Assembly: GCA_027483995.1 (NCBI GenBank)
Contig: JAIXTK010000329.1
Location: forward strand, 1 to 40,988
Length of the DNA stretch: 40,988 bases
Reading direction: 5' to 3'
DNA from: Acetobacteraceae bacterium
GTDB taxonomy: Bacteria; Pseudomonadota; Alphaproteobacteria; Acetobacterales; Acetobacteraceae
A program made the position numbers and the translations under genes. Under the pieces are notes generated by a model. The model was not told where the DNA came from. It saw only the letters and a program-made list of their open reading frames with translations, and searched no databases. Positions 39,734-40,988 of this stretch are shown piece by piece. Every line of letters begins with the position of its first letter. The first letter of the stretch is position 1.

Positions 39734-40677
39734 GCGAAACCGCCCCCTGGAAGGGCCTCGACACCACCCGACCGCCGCATTTCATCGGCTACGACCAGGC
39801 CGAGCGCATGGTCGCCGCCCTGATGGACCGCGCCGCCGCCTGGAACCCCGATGCCGTGGTGGCCATCGTCCGCGGCGGCCTCGTCCCCGCCACCATGGCT
39901 GCCGCCACGCTCGCTTTGCCGCTGGCCATGGCGGGGTGGGACCGCACATCCGGCCGCGTCACCTGGCTTGGCGACCGCCCGCGCGGCCGCCTGCTGGTGG
40001 TGGATGATTGCTGCGCCACGGGGGCGACCATGCGCGCCGTGCTGGCCGATTGCGCAGCCGCCGGCAGCGAAACCCTCTCGCTGACCATCGTCCACGACCC
40101 CGAGACCACCGGCTACGTGCCGGACCTCTCCCACCCCATGACGGACTACTTCCGCCTGCCCTGGGAACGCGGCGAGGCCACGCCCGCGGCCCGTGCCCGC
40201 CGCACCGGTGGCGAACCCGCCGATCGCGCCTTCGAAGCCCCCTTCATCGGCCTCGACCTCGACGGCATCTTCCTGCCGGACATCACCCGCGAGGACTACG
40301 CCGCCGACCTTGAAGCCGCCCTGGCCCGCCGCGCCGAACTCACCCCCTTCGCCACCCTGCCGCATTTCTCGCCGGACCGCGCCGTGGTCATCACCGGCCG
40401 CCCGGACATCGACGAAGCGCCCACCCGCGCCTGGCTCGCCCGCCACGGCCATGGCGGCCTGCCACTGCAAATGCGCCCAGCCGCCACGCCGACCGACCTC
40501 GACAGCGTCGCGCGCTACAAGGCAGAGGCCGCCACCCGCTGGGGCTGCACCCATTTCGTGGAAAGCGAGCCGGAACAGGCCATCCGCATCGCCGCCCACG
40601 CCCCGCACCTCGTCGTCAGCTGGTGGTCCGCCGAGGAAGCCCGCCACTGGGTCGTCGGCGCCGCCGCCCAAAGGTAG
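39730..40677 (+). CDS. Phosphoribosyltransferase fused to a HAD-like domain
   Basis: A 315-residue two-domain cytoplasmic protein. Residues about 15-150 are a type I phosphoribosyltransferase: AIVRGGLVPATMAAATL, then the PRPP loop LLVVDDCCATGAT (88-100) with two acidic residues. Residues about 170-300 look like a HAD-fold domain: FIGLDLDGIF with the D-x-D pair Asp176/Asp178, VVITGRPDID (Thr222), a lysine in YKAEAA (Lys264) and FVESEPEQAIRIAA as motif IV. The first half would add ribose 5-phosphate to a base; the second might remove a phosphate from the product or from a related ligand. The GTG start at 39730 overlaps the binding-protein stop, tying the enzyme to the importer. Confidence 0.82.
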   Translation: MSETAPWKGLDTTRPPHFIGYDQAERMVAALMDRAAAWNPDAVVAIVRGGLVPATMAAATLALPLAMAGWDRTSGRVTWLGDRPRGRLLVVDDCCATGATMRAVLADCAAAGSETLSLTIVHDPETTGYVPDLSHPMTDYFRLPWERGEATPAARARRTGGEPADRAFEAPFIGLDLDGIFLPDITREDYAADLEAALARRAELTPFATLPHFSPDRAVVITGRPDIDEAPTRAWLARHGHGGLPLQMRPAATPTDLDSVARYKAEAATRWGCTHFVESEPEQAIRIAAHAPHLVVSWWSAEEARHWVVGAAAQR

Positions 40678-40689
40678 CGTGGGGCAACG

Positions 40690-40988
40690 ATGACCCTCCT
40701 ATCCATCGAGGCCGTCGCCCGCCGCTTCCCCAACGGCACGGAGGCGCTGCGCGACGCCACCCTCTCCATCACCCAGGGCGATTTCGTCGCCCTGCTCGGC
40801 CCCTCCGGCTGCGGCAAATCCACCTTGTTGCGCCTGATCGCCGGCCTCGATGCCCCCGATGCCGGCGCCCTCCACTGGCAGGGCGGCCCCCCCGGTCCCG
40901 GCGAGATCGGCTTCGTCTTCCAGGACGCCACCCTGCTGCCCTGGGCCACCGCGGAAGAAAACGTCTGGCTGCCGCTGCGCCTGCGCGG
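40690..40988 (+). CDS. ABC transporter ATP-binding protein, NitT/TauT type (N-terminal part)
   Basis: The first 99 residues of an ATPase cut by the window end. Walker A is GPSGCGKST (37-45); the Q-loop is VFQDATLLPWATAEENVWLPLRL. The DATLLPW pattern is that of the SsuB/TauB/ThiZ group, matching the binding-protein family upstream. It starts 12 bases after the phosphoribosyltransferase-HAD gene; a permease gene is expected beyond the window. Start ATG 40690. Confidence 0.92.
   Translation, partial: MTLLSIEAVARRFPNGTEALRDATLSITQGDFVALLGPSGCGKSTLLRLIAGLDAPDAGALHWQGGPPGPGEIGFVFQDATLLPWATAEENVWLPLRLR

Noticed and set aside
1-40988. CRISPR arrays, insertion sequences or prophage
   Set aside because: No regularly spaced direct repeats, transposase, integrase or phage structural frame was found on either strand.

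Overview
The window is about 41 kb of very GC-rich DNA (roughly 70% by eye) from an alphaproteobacterium, most likely of the Acetobacteraceae/Rhodospirillales. This rests on gene content, not on a marker gene: a PhaR-type PHB repressor, an aapJQMP amino-acid ABC operon, a kinase-only HprK followed by rapZ and PTS regulator genes, a DUF1491 protein and a Hint-domain beta-helix protein. It looks chromosomal. I see no transposase, phage gene or CRISPR array.

Left part (1-5.6 kb): the end of an NTF2-like protein, a secreted Ala/Thr-rich protein of unknown function, a MetX-like alpha/beta hydrolase, then a polyhydroxyalkanoate locus (phaR, a very short PhaE-like protein overlapping a class III-like PHA synthase, and phaA). 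5.6-12.8 kb, minus strand: aapP, aapM, aapQ and aapJ, then a threonine dehydratase / enoyl-CoA hydratase / lone MalG-type permease operon. 12.9-17 kb, plus strand: hprK-rapZ-EIIA-HPr-EI, a phosphorelay with no sugar permease. 17-21.3 kb: an SRPBCC protein and a 2-oxoglutarate oxygenase face kynureninase, which overlaps a macro-domain gene; a MipA/OmpV porin-like protein follows.

21.4-29.6 kb is an exopolysaccharide export and polymerisation locus: Wza-like lipoprotein and outer-membrane barrel on the minus strand; Wzz/BY-kinase, a polymerase-like membrane protein and two GT4 glycosyltransferases on the plus strand. Just after it lies a PEP-CTERM protein with an excellent sigma-54 promoter. 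30.7-41 kb: ada, a small lipoprotein, an OmpA-like protein, tRNA-Sec (selC), a GNAT protein, DUF1491, two SDRs, the Hint beta-helix protein, and an ABC import operon containing a phosphoribosyltransferase-HAD fusion, cut by the window end.

Between genes are two families of repeated hairpins. One (five copies) always sits just 3' of a gene, in the same orientation as that gene, and shows compensatory base changes. The other (two copies) is a terminator with conserved flanks around different stems. The plus strand changes from G-rich to C-rich at roughly 22-29 kb, as expected if the window spans a replication-terminus-type skew switch. The observations I rate highest are the hairpin family, the sigma-54/PEP-CTERM unit beside the EPS locus, the phosphoribosyltransferase-HAD fusion, the kynureninase-macrodomain coupling, the compact PHA synthase and tRNA-Sec.
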